A stretch of 58,877 bases of DNA. Origin: Herbaspirillum sp. RV1423. Lineage in GTDB: Bacteria > Pseudomonadota > Gammaproteobacteria > Burkholderiales > Burkholderiaceae_D. Below, piece after piece: positions 1 through 9,381 of the stretch. Location: assembly GCF_000577615.1 (NCBI RefSeq), contig NZ_CBXX010000031.1, forward strand, positions 1-58,877, read 5' to 3'. The notes under the pieces are model-generated. The model searched no databases, had not been told where the DNA came from, and saw nothing but the letters and a program-made list of their open reading frames with translations. Position 1 is the first letter of the stretch, and each line of letters begins with the position of its first letter. The translations under genes and the position numbers were made by a program.

Positions 1-1650
1 CACGACCCCGGCGCGCCGCAGCGCCTGCACTATCTGGCGATCGAACCGCATCCGCCGACGCGCGAACGGCTGCGGCGCATGCAGTCGCGCTGGCCGCAGT
101 TGGCGGACCAGCTATGCCGCGCCTGGCCGCCGCTGGTCCCGGGATATCACCGTCTTTTGCTGCAACAGGGGCGCGTGGTGTTGACGCTGATCGTCGGCGA
201 GCTTGCCGCGAGTCTGGCGCAACTCGAAGCGCGTATCGATTTTTTCCTGCTGCAGGATGAGCAGGACGGCGCCAGGTGGAGCGCGCCGTTGCTCAAGCGT
301 CTCGGTCATCTGGCCGCGCCGGAGGCGCAACTGCTGACGCAAGGGGCGTGGCGGCTGTCGCCGTCCGCGCTGGCGCAGGCGGGATTCGTCGCCGAAGAAA
401 ACGGCGGGCCGTCGGCGCGCTTCGCGCCGCGCTGGAAAGTCGAGGCTGCCGCCGGTCAGCGCGACCGCCGCGCCATCGTCATCGGTGCCGGACTGGCCGG
501 CAGCGCCGCCTGCGAAAGCCTGACGGCGCGCGGTTGGCAGGTGACGCTGATCGAGCGGCATGCGCAGGCGGCGCAAGAGGCTTCGGGCAACCTCGCGGGA
601 GTCTACATGCCGGCGATTGCGCGCGACGACAATCCGACCGCGCGCCTCACCCGCGCCGCCTTCCTGTTCGCGCAACAGGTGTGGGCGCGCGTCGGCGTCT
701 TCGACAGCGACAGGCATATCGGCAAGGCTTGCGGCGTGCTGCAGGTTGCGCGCGACGCCGAGCAAGCCGCGGCCTTCGAGCAGGCGGCGCGCCATTGGCG
801 CTATCCGCAGGACTACGCGCAATGGTGGTCGGCGCAGCAAGCCGGCGCACGGCTCGGCATGGCGACCGGCAGCGGCTGGTTTTTCCCGCGCGGCGGCTGG
901 CTGCGGCCGGGTGCGGTGTGCGAGGCTATGCTGCAGGCTTGCGGCGAACGTTTGCAGCGGCGCTTTCAGCGCGAGGCGATCGCCTTGCGTCGCGTCGACG
1001 GCCAATGGCAGGCCCTCGGCGCCGACGGCGGCGTCATTGCGCAAGCGCCGGTCGCCATCCTGGCCAACGGCATGCAGTCGGTCGGTTTCGCGCAGGCGGC
1101 ATCCTTGCCGCTGCAGGCGATACGCGGCCAGGTCAGCCATCTTCCCGCCGCGTTGCTGCCGGACTTGCCGTTTGCGTTATGCGGCGACGGCTACCTGACC
1201 GGCGCGGTCGACGGCAAGGTCAGCATGGGAGCGAGTTACGACCGGGACAGCGATGCCGCGCCGCGTCTGGAGAGCCACATCGGCAATCTCGACAAGCTGC
1301 GGCAACTGTTGCCGGAGTTGGGCGCGGATATCGATCCGGCCGCGCTGGCCGGACGCGTCGGCTTTCGCTGCGTATCGGCGGACCGCCTGCCGCTGGTGGG
1401 CGCCTTGCCCGATGCGGCCGCCTTGTCGGCCGCGGGTGAAGTCCAACTGCGCGAGCTGCCGCGCTGGCCGCAGTTGTTCGCAGCGTTGGCGTATGCCTCG
1501 CGCGGGCTGATCTGGGCACCCCTGGCGGCGGAGATACTGGCTTGCCAACTGGAAGGCGAACCGGCGCCGCTGGGCAGGGATTTGCTGGCCTTGCTCGATC
1601 CGGCGCGGTTCGCCCTGAAGGCGCGTCGCAGAGAGAAACCGGCCGGTTAG
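1..1650 (+). CDS. mnmC: MnmC, tRNA 5-(carboxymethyl)aminomethyl-2-thiouridine oxidoreductase (5' end outside window)
   Basis: The reading frame is open from base 1, so the start lies upstream. MnmC makes mnm5s2U at the wobble base of some tRNAs: a C-terminal FAD oxidoreductase removes the carboxymethyl group and an N-terminal methyltransferase then methylates the amine. The C-terminal domain is clear: dinucleotide motif VIGAGLAGSA near nt 478, then EASGNLAGVY, the family phrase RGQVSHLP and the end motif ASRGLIWAPLAAEIL. The visible end of the N-terminal domain aligns over LHYLAIEPHPP and WPPLVPGYHRLLLQQGRV. However, the expected FLDGFAPAKNP segment reads FLLQDEQDGAR, and the later GTLATFTSAG and GFGRKREML motifs are also gone. 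Methyltransferase activity is therefore doubtful. The family call is firm; loss of the first domain is inferred from motifs. Confidence 0.93.
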   Translation, partial: HDPGAPQRLHYLAIEPHPPTRERLRRMQSRWPQLADQLCRAWPPLVPGYHRLLLQQGRVVLTLIVGELAASLAQLEARIDFFLLQDEQDGARWSAPLLKRLGHLAAPEAQLLTQGAWRLSPSALAQAGFVAEENGGPSARFAPRWKVEAAAGQRDRRAIVIGAGLAGSAACESLTARGWQVTLIERHAQAAQEASGNLAGVYMPAIARDDNPTARLTRAAFLFAQQVWARVGVFDSDRHIGKACGVLQVARDAEQAAAFEQAARHWRYPQDYAQWWSAQQAGARLGMATGSGWFFPRGGWLRPGAVCEAMLQACGERLQRRFQREAIALRRVDGQWQALGADGGVIAQAPVAILANGMQSVGFAQAASLPLQAIRGQVSHLPAALLPDLPFALCGDGYLTGAVDGKVSMGASYDRDSDAAPRLESHIGNLDKLRQLLPELGADIDPAALAGRVGFRCVSADRLPLVGALPDAAALSAAGEVQLRELPRWPQLFAALAYASRGLIWAPLAAEILACQLEGEPAPLGRDLLALLDPARFALKARRREKPAG

Positions 1651-1654
1651 GCGC

Positions 1655-1909
1655 TCAAAGGCGTTCGGGCTCGGGTGCGTGCTTTCGGAAGGATTGCATG
1701 CGATGCAGGCAATAGGCAATCACGCCTGAAACGACTCCCGAAAAAATGCAAAGCCATCCCAATGGAATCAGGAAAAAGAAGGGTTCATGCAGTACGCCTT
1801 GCACGTCGATTTCAGTTCCTGCCAATCCGGACGATATAAAGCATACGACGCCGATGACGACCAGCGTCACGGTCAGCCGGAGCATTTTTCTTGAAGCAGG
1901 CGATGTCAT
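1655..1909 (-). CDS. DUF3955 small membrane protein
   Basis: A protein of 84 residues with two hydrophobic stretches flanking the motif VQGVLHEPFFFLIPLGWL, which is typical of DUF3955 proteins of unknown function. A longer reading frame begins at 1948, but the ATG at 1909 has GGAG six bases before it and the hydrophobic helix starts soon after, so this start is preferred. It converges on mnmC with four bases between the stops. Probably an inner-membrane protein; no role can be assigned. Confidence 0.75.
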   Translation of the reverse strand: MTSPASRKMLRLTVTLVVIGVVCFISSGLAGTEIDVQGVLHEPFFFLIPLGWLCIFSGVVSGVIAYCLHRMQSFRKHAPEPERL

Positions 1910-2021
1910 GCGGGACTCCATCAATGATTGAATGGCGAGAAACGACAAGTTTCATCGCACTTGATCCGCTATGCGGGAAATGAGGCCTCGCCGGCAATCG
2001 TTGCAGGAAGGCCTCGTGTCA

Positions 2022-2348
2022 TCAGCGCCCCCAGCCGCCGCGGTTGAAGCGCCAGCCGTCCGGATCCTGGCGCCAGCCCGGCGGCGCGTAACGGTAGCCG
2101 CGGCGTACGCGTTCCCAATGACCGCCGACCCAGACGTGGCGATGGCCGTTCCAGGCCCAGTAGCCGGGCGCCCAGACATAGCCGCGGCGCGGCGGCGGCA
2201 TGCGTTCATAACGCGGCGGCGGCGGTGGCGTGCCGATGCGGATATCCACATCGGTACGCATCTGGGCCTGCGCGGCGGGCGCCATCAATGCGGATGAAGC
2301 TGCACCGGCGGCAAGCGCGACGGCGAGGACGATATTCTTGTAATTCAT
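2022..2348 (-). CDS. YXWGXW-repeat secreted protein
   Basis: 108 residues. A signal peptide (about residues 1-29, ending APAAQAQ) is followed by a proline stretch and a Trp/Tyr/Gly/Arg-rich tail with repeats such as YVWAPGYWAW, HVWVGGHWERV and GWRQDPDGWRF. This is the YXWGXW repeat family of small exported proteins common in Burkholderiales, with no established function. It is divergently transcribed from the ltrA-like gene; the 259 bases between them hold both promoters. Confidence 0.85.
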   Translation of the reverse strand: MNYKNIVLAVALAAGAASSALMAPAAQAQMRTDVDIRIGTPPPPPRYERMPPPRRGYVWAPGYWAWNGHRHVWVGGHWERVRRGYRYAPPGWRQDPDGWRFNRGGWGR

Positions 2349-2607
2349 GATGTACTTGCTCCGTTGTCAAGCGACGAAAATCACAACGTGTCGCGATAGC
2401 TTGAATGTAGATCAGCCCGGCCGCGGCAACTGTAATTTTGTGTTTCCCGAAGCGCCAGGATTGCGGCAAATGGAAACGGCTGGAAACAAATTCGCTGTCG
2501 ATGGTCTGTCAGAAATAAGCAACTGTTGCCTTCACCTGCACGTGTCTTGCCTTGTCCTTCATGGAGCGCGTGTGCGAGGATACGCCTATGTCACACGGGA
2601 GGGGAAC

Positions 2608-3816
2608 ATGAAGACGTTATCAGCAAAAAATGTGCGCACCGGCCTGCTGCGCGTTCGCGACGGCCACGAAGCGCGCGTCTCGTTCGTGGAATTGTTCTTC
2701 GACCTGATTTACGTGTTCGCGGTCACTCAGCTCTCCCATCGCCTGCTCGACGACCTCAGCGTCAATGGCGCGGTCGAAACCCTGGTGCTGTGGTTCGCCG
2801 TCTGGCTGGCATGGCAATACACTTCCTGGGTCACCAACTGGTTCGATCCCGAAACTTTGCAGATTCGCATCATGCTGTTCGCCATCATGCTGGTCGGCCT
2901 GCTGATGGCGGCGGCCATCCCGGACGCCTTTGCCGCGCGCGGGCTGGTGTTCGCCGCCGCGTATGCCACGATCCAGGTGGGACGCACCCTGTTCGTGCTG
3001 TGCTGTCTCGGCGGCCGCCATGCCCTGACGCCGAACTTCCGCCGCATGCTGGGCTGGCTGTGCATTTCGGCGGTGTTCTGGATCGCCGGCGGTTTGTCGC
3101 ACGAACATCGCCTGGCGTTCTGGATCGTGGCCGTCGCCTGCGACTATTTTTCGCCGATGACCGGCTTCGCCTTGCCCGGCCTGGGCCGTTCCCGCACCGA
3201 TGAATGGACCATCGAAGGCGGCCATTTGGCCGAGCGCTGCCAGTTGTTCGTCATCGTCGCGCTCGGCGAAGCGCTGCTGATCACCGGCGCCACCGTCGCC
3301 CACGCGGCGCAATGGGAAGCGCCGGTGCTGGTCGCTTTGGCTGTCGCTTTCGTCGGTACGCTGGCGATGTGGTGGGTGTACTTCGACACCAGCAGCAAGG
3401 ACGGCAGCGAAGCCATCGTGCATTCCGACGATCCGGGCCGTATCGGCGCCTACTTCCACTACGTGCACGTGATCATCGTCGCCGGCGTCATCGTGTCGGC
3501 GGTCGGCACCGAACTGATGATCGCCCATCCGGATCAGCGCATTGCGCCGACCTCATTGCTGGCGCTGATCGCCGGGCCGATGCTGTATCTGTTCGGCAAT
3601 GCGGTCTACAAGAAGGTGGTTTACCGCCGCTTTCCGCTGTCGCATCTCGTCGGTCTGGCGCTGCTGCTTGTTCTCTCGGTATTTGCACAGATCACCGATC
3701 TGCTGATGGTGGGCGGGCTGACGACCGCGATCCTGATCGTGACCGCTGCGTGGGAAAGTTGCTCGCGGCGCAAGGCGGCGCTGGGGTATCAGGACGAACA
3801 TGCCTCCCAGTGGTGA
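2608..3816 (+). CDS. ltrA: Low temperature requirement protein A (LtrA) family membrane protein
   Basis: 402 residues. The N-terminal signature VSFVELFFDLIYVFAVTQLS is diagnostic of the LtrA family, polytopic inner-membrane proteins first linked to growth of Listeria at low temperature and still without a known substrate. About eleven hydrophobic segments follow. The frame is open upstream to 2347, but the ATG at 2608 has a strong GGGAGGGG ribosome-binding site and leads directly into the conserved block, so it is taken as the start. It stands alone on the plus strand. The molecular function is unknown. Confidence 0.88.
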   Translation: MKTLSAKNVRTGLLRVRDGHEARVSFVELFFDLIYVFAVTQLSHRLLDDLSVNGAVETLVLWFAVWLAWQYTSWVTNWFDPETLQIRIMLFAIMLVGLLMAAAIPDAFAARGLVFAAAYATIQVGRTLFVLCCLGGRHALTPNFRRMLGWLCISAVFWIAGGLSHEHRLAFWIVAVACDYFSPMTGFALPGLGRSRTDEWTIEGGHLAERCQLFVIVALGEALLITGATVAHAAQWEAPVLVALAVAFVGTLAMWWVYFDTSSKDGSEAIVHSDDPGRIGAYFHYVHVIIVAGVIVSAVGTELMIAHPDQRIAPTSLLALIAGPMLYLFGNAVYKKVVYRRFPLSHLVGLALLLVLSVFAQITDLLMVGGLTTAILIVTAAWESCSRRKAALGYQDEHASQW

Positions 3817-3957
3817 CAACGGAGAGGGCGATGACGGCGGCACGGGGCTTGCCGCCAGCCCGCCAGCGGCAAGCCTGGAGTAAAATGCCGGCTGCCGCCG
3901 GAAATCTGTAGACAAGCTTGCAGACCCGACGCGGCTTGATCAACGGACCATTGTGCA

Positions 3958-5562
3958 ATGCTGCGACTGACTGAAATACACCTCCCCCTCGACCATCCCG
4001 AAGCCGACCTGCGTACCGCCATCCTGGCGCGCCTGGGCGTTGCCGATGCCGACCTGCTGAGCGTGAGCCTGTTTCGCCGCAGCTATGATGCACGCAAGAA
4101 ATCCGCGGTCGTCCTGACCTATACCGTCGACGTCGAGGTGCGCGACGAGGCTGCCGTGCTGAAGCGGCATGCGGGCAAACCGCACATCGGCCCGACGCCC
4201 GACACCAATTACCACTTCGTCGCCAAGGCGCCGGTCGGCCTGAGCAAGCGCCCGGTCGTCATCGGCACCGGGCCGTGCGGCATCTTTGCCGGCCTGATCC
4301 TGGCCGAGATGGGATTCAACCCGATCATCCTCGAACGCGGCAAGACCGTGCGCGAACGCACCAAGGACACCTGGGGCCTGTGGCGCCAGCGCGAACTGAA
4401 GCCGGAGTCCAACGTGCAATACGGCGAAGGCGGCGCCGGCACGTTCTCGGACGGCAAGCTTTACAGCCAGGTCAAGGACCCCAAGCATTACGGCCGCAAG
4501 GTGCTGACCGAATTCGTCGCCGCCGACGCGCCGGCAGAAATCCTGTACGTCAGCAAGCCGCACATCGGCACCTTCCGCCTGGTGAAGATGGTGCAACTGA
4601 TGCGCGAAAAGATCGTCTCGCTGGGCGGTGAATTCCGCTTCGAGCAAAAGGTCGACGACATCCTCATCGAGGACGGCCAGGTGCGCGGCGTCACGCTGGC
4701 CAGCGGCGAACACATCGCCGCCGACCATGTGGTGCTGGCCATCGGCCACAGCGCGCGCGATACCTTCCAGATGCTGTACGACCGCGGCGTCTACATGGAA
4801 GCCAAGCCGTTCTCGATCGGCTTTCGCGCCGAACACCCGCAATCGCTGATTGATCAGTGCCGCTTCGGCCCCAGCGCCGGCCATCCCATCCTCGGCGCCG
4901 CCGATTACAAGCTGGTGCATCACTGCGCCAACGGCCGCTCGGTCTACAGCTTCTGCATGTGCCCGGGCGGCACGGTGGTGGCGGCGACCTCGGAGCCGGA
5001 ACGCGTGGTCACCAACGGCATGAGCCAGTATTCGCGCAACGAGCGCAACGCCAACAGCGGCATCGTGGTCGGCATTTCGCCGGCCGATTATCCGGGCCAT
5101 CCATTGGCCGGCATCGCCTTCCAGCGCCAGTGGGAATCGCGCGCCTATGAACTCGGCGGCCGCAACTACGATGCGCCGGGCCAACTGGTCGGCGATTTCC
5201 TGGCCAAGCGTCCTTCGACCCAGCTTGGCAGCGTGATTCCCTCGTACAAGCCGGGCGTGCTGCTGGGCGACCTCAGCACTTCCTTGCCGGACTACGCCAT
5301 CGACGCCATCCGCGAAGCATTGCCGTTCTTCGACAAGCAGATCCGCGGCTATACGATGCACGACGCCGTGCTGACCGGCGTCGAGACGCGCACGTCGTCG
5401 CCGGTGCGCATCCGCCGCAACGACGACACGCTGCAAAGTCTCAATACCAAAGGTTTGTATCCGGCCGGCGAGGGCGCCGGTTATGCCGGCGGCATCATGT
5501 CGGCGTCGATCGACGGCATCCGGGTGGCCGAAGCGGTGGCGTTGGCGATTGTCGGCTCCTGA
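3958..5562 (+). CDS. NAD(P)/FAD-dependent oxidoreductase, COG2509 type
   Basis: 534 residues. An N-terminal domain of about 90 residues precedes a Rossmann FAD-binding motif (VIGTGPCGIFAGLILAEMG, residues about 100-118) and the segment YGEGGAGTFSDGKL; the C-terminus carries LYPAGEGAGYAGGI, which closes the FAD site. This arrangement is typical of the uncharacterised FAD-dependent dehydrogenases of COG2509. Substrate and partner are not known. The last 82 bases overlap the convergent hutD gene. The minus-strand frame of 498 codons inside it is a GC-rich shadow. Confidence 0.88.
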   Translation: MLRLTEIHLPLDHPEADLRTAILARLGVADADLLSVSLFRRSYDARKKSAVVLTYTVDVEVRDEAAVLKRHAGKPHIGPTPDTNYHFVAKAPVGLSKRPVVIGTGPCGIFAGLILAEMGFNPIILERGKTVRERTKDTWGLWRQRELKPESNVQYGEGGAGTFSDGKLYSQVKDPKHYGRKVLTEFVAADAPAEILYVSKPHIGTFRLVKMVQLMREKIVSLGGEFRFEQKVDDILIEDGQVRGVTLASGEHIAADHVVLAIGHSARDTFQMLYDRGVYMEAKPFSIGFRAEHPQSLIDQCRFGPSAGHPILGAADYKLVHHCANGRSVYSFCMCPGGTVVAATSEPERVVTNGMSQYSRNERNANSGIVVGISPADYPGHPLAGIAFQRQWESRAYELGGRNYDAPGQLVGDFLAKRPSTQLGSVIPSYKPGVLLGDLSTSLPDYAIDAIREALPFFDKQIRGYTMHDAVLTGVETRTSSPVRIRRNDDTLQSLNTKGLYPAGEGAGYAGGIMSASIDGIRVAEAVALAIVGS

Positions 5563-6125
5563 TCCTGGCGGCGCAACCGCACCAGCATCACTTTCGCCGC
5601 GTTTGAATGCAGCACGCGTGGTGAGTCGGCTTCATCGAACAGCACGGCGTCGCCCGCCCGCAGTTTGTCCGCGCCGGACAGGCTGCAACTTCCATTGATG
5701 ACATAAAGCAGCGTCAGGGCGTCGCACGGCAGCGCAGTCTGCCCGGTGACGGCCAGGCGTTCCAGCGTATGCGTGTACGCCGTACGTCGCGTCATCACAT
5801 TGAAGTCGACGATGTCGCCGTCGACCAGCGTCGAATGGACATCGGCGGCGCCGTCGAAACGCAGCACCGGATCGCGCGGCGTGAGTTGTTGCAAGGCGCC
5901 GCCGATGTCCAGCGCAATGCCCTTGCCTTCAAGGATCGCCAGCGATCGATCGATTCCCGGGAACAAAGAAAACGCGCCGCCTTGCTGCACGGTGGCGACG
6001 CTCACGCGCCAGTCGAAGGATTCGAGCGAACTGTCTTGCGGAAAGCGCATGATCTCGCAAGTCATGCCACCGCCGTTTTTCCAGCGCATCAGGCGTTGTC
6101 GGGATTGCGGGATGAGCAGCGGCAT
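5481..6125 (-). CDS. hutD: HutD family protein
   Basis: 214 residues, cupin-like. The motifs MRWKNGGGMTCEI near the N-terminus, FDWRVSVATVQQGGAFSLFPGIDRSLAILEG in the middle and LLYVINGSCSL near residue 140 are those of the HutD family. HutD accompanies histidine-utilisation genes and is thought to tune the pathway, possibly by binding a pathway intermediate such as formylglutamate; this is family knowledge, not visible here. It starts 18 bases after hutG ends, so it is the last gene of the minus-strand operon. Its 3' end overlaps the convergent flavoprotein gene. Confidence 0.88.
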   Translation of the reverse strand: MPLLIPQSRQRLMRWKNGGGMTCEIMRFPQDSSLESFDWRVSVATVQQGGAFSLFPGIDRSLAILEGKGIALDIGGALQQLTPRDPVLRFDGAADVHSTLVDGDIVDFNVMTRRTAYTHTLERLAVTGQTALPCDALTLLYVINGSCSLSGADKLRAGDAVLFDEADSPRVLHSNAAKVMLVRLRRQDQEPTIANATASATRMPSIDADMMPPA

Positions 6126-6143
6126 CGTGCGGGCAGGAAAGGA

Positions 6144-7076
6144 TCAGTCCGGCTGCAGGATCAGGTGCGCCAGACGCGCCGCCACTTTGGCGGTCAGGCC
6201 GTCGCGGTCGTAGACTGGATTGCATTCGGCGATGTCGGCGGCGATCAGCTTGCCGCTGGCCTTGATGGTCGCGACCAGCTTTTCGACCTTCTCCAGCGCC
6301 ATGCCGAACGCGGCCGGCGCCGATACGCCGGGCGCTTTTTCGCCGGGCAGCACGTCGAGGTCGATGGTCAGATAGACATCGGTGACGTCTTGCAGCCGCC
6401 TGCGCAGTTGGACATCGAGCTCGGCCAGGTTGCGGTAGGCGACGTCGGTGTCCATCACATATTCCACGTTCAGTTGCTGCGCGCGCTTGAACAGCGCCGG
6501 CGTATTGCCGAGCTGGCTGATGCCGTAGCACAGGTAATGGAATTCCAGGTCGGCCCATTCGCACCATTCGGCCATTTGCCTGAACGGCGTGCCCGAGGTC
6601 GAACGCTCGGCTTCGCGCAGATCGAAGTGCGCGTCGAAGTTGACGATCAGCAGCTTGCGTTGCGGCATGGCTCTGCCGATGTGCCGCATGATGCCGAGGA
6701 AGCTGCCGTAGGCCACTTCATGGCCGCCGCCCAGCACCAGCGGAAACACGCCTTGCGCCTTGACGTCGGCGATCTTGGCGGCCAGGCGCTGCTGCGCTTG
6801 TTCCAGCTCGCCGTCGTGACAATCGATGTTGCCGGCATCGGCGAGCTGTTCGATGCGATGCGCCGGCAGGTTGGCCAGCATGCGCCGGATCGCGTCTGGG
6901 CCTTGCGCGGCGCCGACGCGGCCGTGGTTGCGCCGCACGCCTTCGTCGCAGGCGAAGCCGATCAGCGCGCCGCCGCCCTTGATGCTGCAGTCGAACGGCT
7001 TGACCAACTGATGCAGGCGGCGCGTATCGCCGGCGCTGTCGTGGTCGAGCCGGCCGTTCCAGAGTGAGTGATCCAT
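6144..7076 (-). CDS. hutG: Formimidoylglutamase (HutG, arginase family)
   Basis: 310 residues, ureohydrolase fold. Two-manganese ligands are visible: H119 in GGGHE, D148, H150 and D152 in NFDAHFD, and D239 and D241 in TIDLDVLPG. The family reaction is hydrolysis of N-formimidoyl-L-glutamate to glutamate and formamide, the last step of one route of histidine breakdown. The neighbouring hutD supports this over arginase or agmatinase. It lies 12 bases downstream of an amino acid ABC transporter ATPase. No hutH, hutU or hutI is present in the window. Confidence 0.88.
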   Translation of the reverse strand: MDHSLWNGRLDHDSAGDTRRLHQLVKPFDCSIKGGGALIGFACDEGVRRNHGRVGAAQGPDAIRRMLANLPAHRIEQLADAGNIDCHDGELEQAQQRLAAKIADVKAQGVFPLVLGGGHEVAYGSFLGIMRHIGRAMPQRKLLIVNFDAHFDLREAERSTSGTPFRQMAEWCEWADLEFHYLCYGISQLGNTPALFKRAQQLNVEYVMDTDVAYRNLAELDVQLRRRLQDVTDVYLTIDLDVLPGEKAPGVSAPAAFGMALEKVEKLVATIKASGKLIAADIAECNPVYDRDGLTAKVAARLAHLILQPD

Positions 7077-7088
7077 GCTGAGGTATTC

Positions 7089-7883
7089 CTATGCCGTTTG
7101 CGGTGCTTCTGTGTTGTTGCGCGTCAGCACCGCCTGCAAGAAACTGCGCGTGCGCTCCTGGGTCGGGTTGACGAAGATCTGGTCGGGTTTGCCGGCCTCG
7201 ACGATGCGGCCCTGGTCCATCACCACCACGACATCGGCGACTTCGCGCGCGAAGCCCATTTCATGCGTGACGACGATCATGGTCATGCCTTCGTTGGCGA
7301 GCGCTTTCATCACTTGCAGGACTTCTCCGACCAGTTCCGGATCGAGCGCCGAGGTCGGCTCGTCGAACAGCATGACCTTGGGCTGCATGGCCAGCGCGCG
7401 GGCGATCGCCACGCGCTGTTTCTGGCCGCCGGACAAGGTGGCGGGCATGGCGTCGGCCTTGGCGGCCAGTCCGACTTTGGCGAGCAGGTTGCGCGCCAGC
7501 GCCTCGGCCTCGTCTTTCGGCGTGCCGCGAATCTTGCGCGGACCGACCGTGACGTTTTCCAGCACCGACAGATGCGGGAACAGGTTGAACGACTGGAACA
7601 CCATGCCGACTTGCGTGCGCAAATCGTTCAGCGCATGGTCGGCGATCATCTTGCCGTCGACCAGCAGGTCCTGGCCGCAGATGGTGATGCTGCCTTCTTC
7701 GGCGACTTCGAGGCCGTTGCAGCAGCGCAGCAGCGTGCTTTTGCCGGAACCGCTGGGGCCGATGATGACGATCACTTGCGAGGCGTCGACCTCAAGGTCG
7801 ATGCCGTGCAGGATGCGGTGGCCGGAGAACGATTTGCCGAGTTTCGTGATATTGATCATGGGCGTGGACACGGGGGTAGACAT
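7089..7883 (-). CDS. Polar amino acid ABC transporter ATP-binding protein
   Basis: 264 residues from ATG 7883, which overlaps the stop of the permease gene by one base (TGATG), indicating translational coupling. Walker [13 protein letters not shown]-loop [12 protein letters not shown], signature [15 protein letters not shown], Walker [15 protein letters not shown] and H-loop VTHEMGFA match the GlnQ/HisP subfamily. It would power uptake of a polar amino acid together with the two genes upstream. The association with hutG suggests histidine or a related compound, but the subfamily does not prove the substrate. Confidence 0.9.
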   Translation of the reverse strand: MSTPVSTPMINITKLGKSFSGHRILHGIDLEVDASQVIVIIGPSGSGKSTLLRCCNGLEVAEEGSITICGQDLLVDGKMIADHALNDLRTQVGMVFQSFNLFPHLSVLENVTVGPRKIRGTPKDEAEALARNLLAKVGLAAKADAMPATLSGGQKQRVAIARALAMQPKVMLFDEPTSALDPELVGEVLQVMKALANEGMTMIVVTHEMGFAREVADVVVVMDQGRIVEAGKPDQIFVNPTQERTRSFLQAVLTRNNTEAPQTA

Positions 7884-8548
7884 CAAGCGGCACCTCCTGC
7901 GCGCAGGCGTTTTTCAACTTTTTGCAAGGCCATGCTGGTGAGGCTGGTCAGCACCAGATAGACCAGCGCCACCGCCAGGTAGACTTCCAGCGAACGATAA
8001 GACACGCTGATGATCTTCTGGCCTTCGTGCATCAGGTCGGCGATGGTCAGCAGCGACACCAGCGCCGAATTCTTGATCAGCGCGATGAATTCGTTGCCCA
8101 GCGGCGGAATCATGCGCACGACCGCCTGCGGCAGGATGATGGTGCGCATCGCCTTGCCCGCCGACATGCCGAGCGAACGCGCCGCTTCCATTTGGCCCTT
8201 GTCGATCGACTGGATGGCGCCGCGCACGATTTCCGACACGTAGGCGCCGGAATAGATGCCGAGGCCGAGCACGCCGCACAGGAAAGCCGGCAGCAGGATG
8301 TCGAATTGCGGCAAACCGAAAAACAGCAGGAACAGTTGCACCAGCAGCGGCGTGCCGCGGATGAAGGTGACGTAAACAGTGCAGATGCCGTAGCGCAGGC
8401 GCTTGCTGCGGTCGAGCCGTCCCAGGCCGACCAGCAGGCCGAGGATGCATCCCAGCACCAGCGAAGTGGCGGTGATTTCCACCGTCACGATCGCACCGTG
8501 CAACAGGTCCGGCCAGCCTTCAAGCACCGGCAAAAAATCTAGGCTCAT
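7883..8548 (-). CDS. Polar amino acid ABC transporter permease
   Basis: 221 residues with about five transmembrane segments. It carries the His/Glu/Gln/Arg permease signatures [15 protein letters not shown] near residue 70 and the EAA-type cytoplasmic loop [22 protein letters not shown] near residue 145. Only one permease gene is present, so the transporter probably uses a homodimer. It lies 44 bases downstream of the binding-protein gene and is coupled to the ATPase gene. Confidence 0.9.
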   Translation of the reverse strand: MSLDFLPVLEGWPDLLHGAIVTVEITATSLVLGCILGLLVGLGRLDRSKRLRYGICTVYVTFIRGTPLLVQLFLLFFGLPQFDILLPAFLCGVLGLGIYSGAYVSEIVRGAIQSIDKGQMEAARSLGMSAGKAMRTIILPQAVVRMIPPLGNEFIALIKNSALVSLLTIADLMHEGQKIISVSYRSLEVYLAVALVYLVLTSLTSMALQKVEKRLRAGGAA

Positions 8549-8592
8549 CTGTTCTCCTTACGTCCTCTGTTCGATCAATGTCGCTTGCCGGG

Positions 8593-9357
8593 TTACTTGG
8601 CTGACGACGACAACCACTTCTGCACCAGCTTGTCGTAGCTGCCGTCGAGTTTGACCTTCTTCAACGCGACGTTCATTTCCTCGGTCAGTTGCGGCAGGTC
8701 CTTGCGCACCGCGTAGCCGTACAGCTCGACGCTGACCTGCTTGTCCAGCACCTTCATGCCGGGACGGGTCTTGGCGTATTCGATGGCGGCCGGCTTGCCG
8801 GTGACGGCGGCGTCGGCGCGGCCGATTTCAACCAGGTTGAACATTTCCTGGTTCTTTTCGACTTCGATGCGCTCGGCTTGCGGGTAATACTCCTTGAGGT
8901 AATTGGCCGACTTGGTGCCGACCTGCACCGAGACCTTCTTGCCGGCCAGATCGGAGGGTTGCTTGATCGAGGTGTTGCTGGCCTTGGTCAGGACCACCAG
9001 GCCACCCGGATAGTAAGGATCGGTGAAGTTGACAACGCGGCGGCGCTCTTCGGTGATGTAGATGGCCGAGGACGCGACGTCGAAGCGACGCGACACCAGG
9101 CCGGGAATCAGACCCTTGAAGTCGATGTCGGTCCATTCGACTTTCTTGCCCATGGTCTTGGCCAGCAACTCGATGAGTTCGATGTCGAAACCGGTGCGCT
9201 TGCCGTCCTTGAAGAATTCGAACGGCGGGAAGGTGGCGTCGGTGGCGACGCGGATGACGTCGACGGTCTGCGCCGAAGACAGTGTCGGAACAACGGCAAG
9301 ACCGGCGATGAAACTGACGGCAGCGAGCATGCTGATGAAGCGGCGGCGGTGAATCAT
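8593..9357 (-). CDS. Polar amino acid ABC transporter substrate-binding protein
   Basis: 254 residues, family 3 solute-binding protein. The signal peptide covers about residues 1-29 (ending LSSAQ). The conserved start of the mature fold, IRVATDATFPPFEFF and GFDIELIELLAKTMG, is followed by SAIYITEERRRVVNFTDPYY. It binds a polar amino acid in the periplasm and delivers it to the permease encoded next. It starts 24 bases after the iclR-type gene ends, so it is probably cotranscribed with it. Confidence 0.9.
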   Translation of the reverse strand: MIHRRRFISMLAAVSFIAGLAVVPTLSSAQTVDVIRVATDATFPPFEFFKDGKRTGFDIELIELLAKTMGKKVEWTDIDFKGLIPGLVSRRFDVASSAIYITEERRRVVNFTDPYYPGGLVVLTKASNTSIKQPSDLAGKKVSVQVGTKSANYLKEYYPQAERIEVEKNQEMFNLVEIGRADAAVTGKPAAIEYAKTRPGMKVLDKQVSVELYGYAVRKDLPQLTEEMNVALKKVKLDGSYDKLVQKWLSSSAK

Positions 9358-9381
9358 GGTTTCTCCCTGAAGTTGGACTGA

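Noticed and set aside
3940..5436. 498-codon frame on the minus strand
   Set aside because: It lies wholly antisense to the COG2509 flavoprotein gene, has the biased composition of a high-GC shadow frame and matches no family.
5769..7067. 432-codon frame on the plus strand
   Set aside because: It is antisense to hutD and hutG, both of which carry clear family motifs; the plus-strand product has no recognisable domain.
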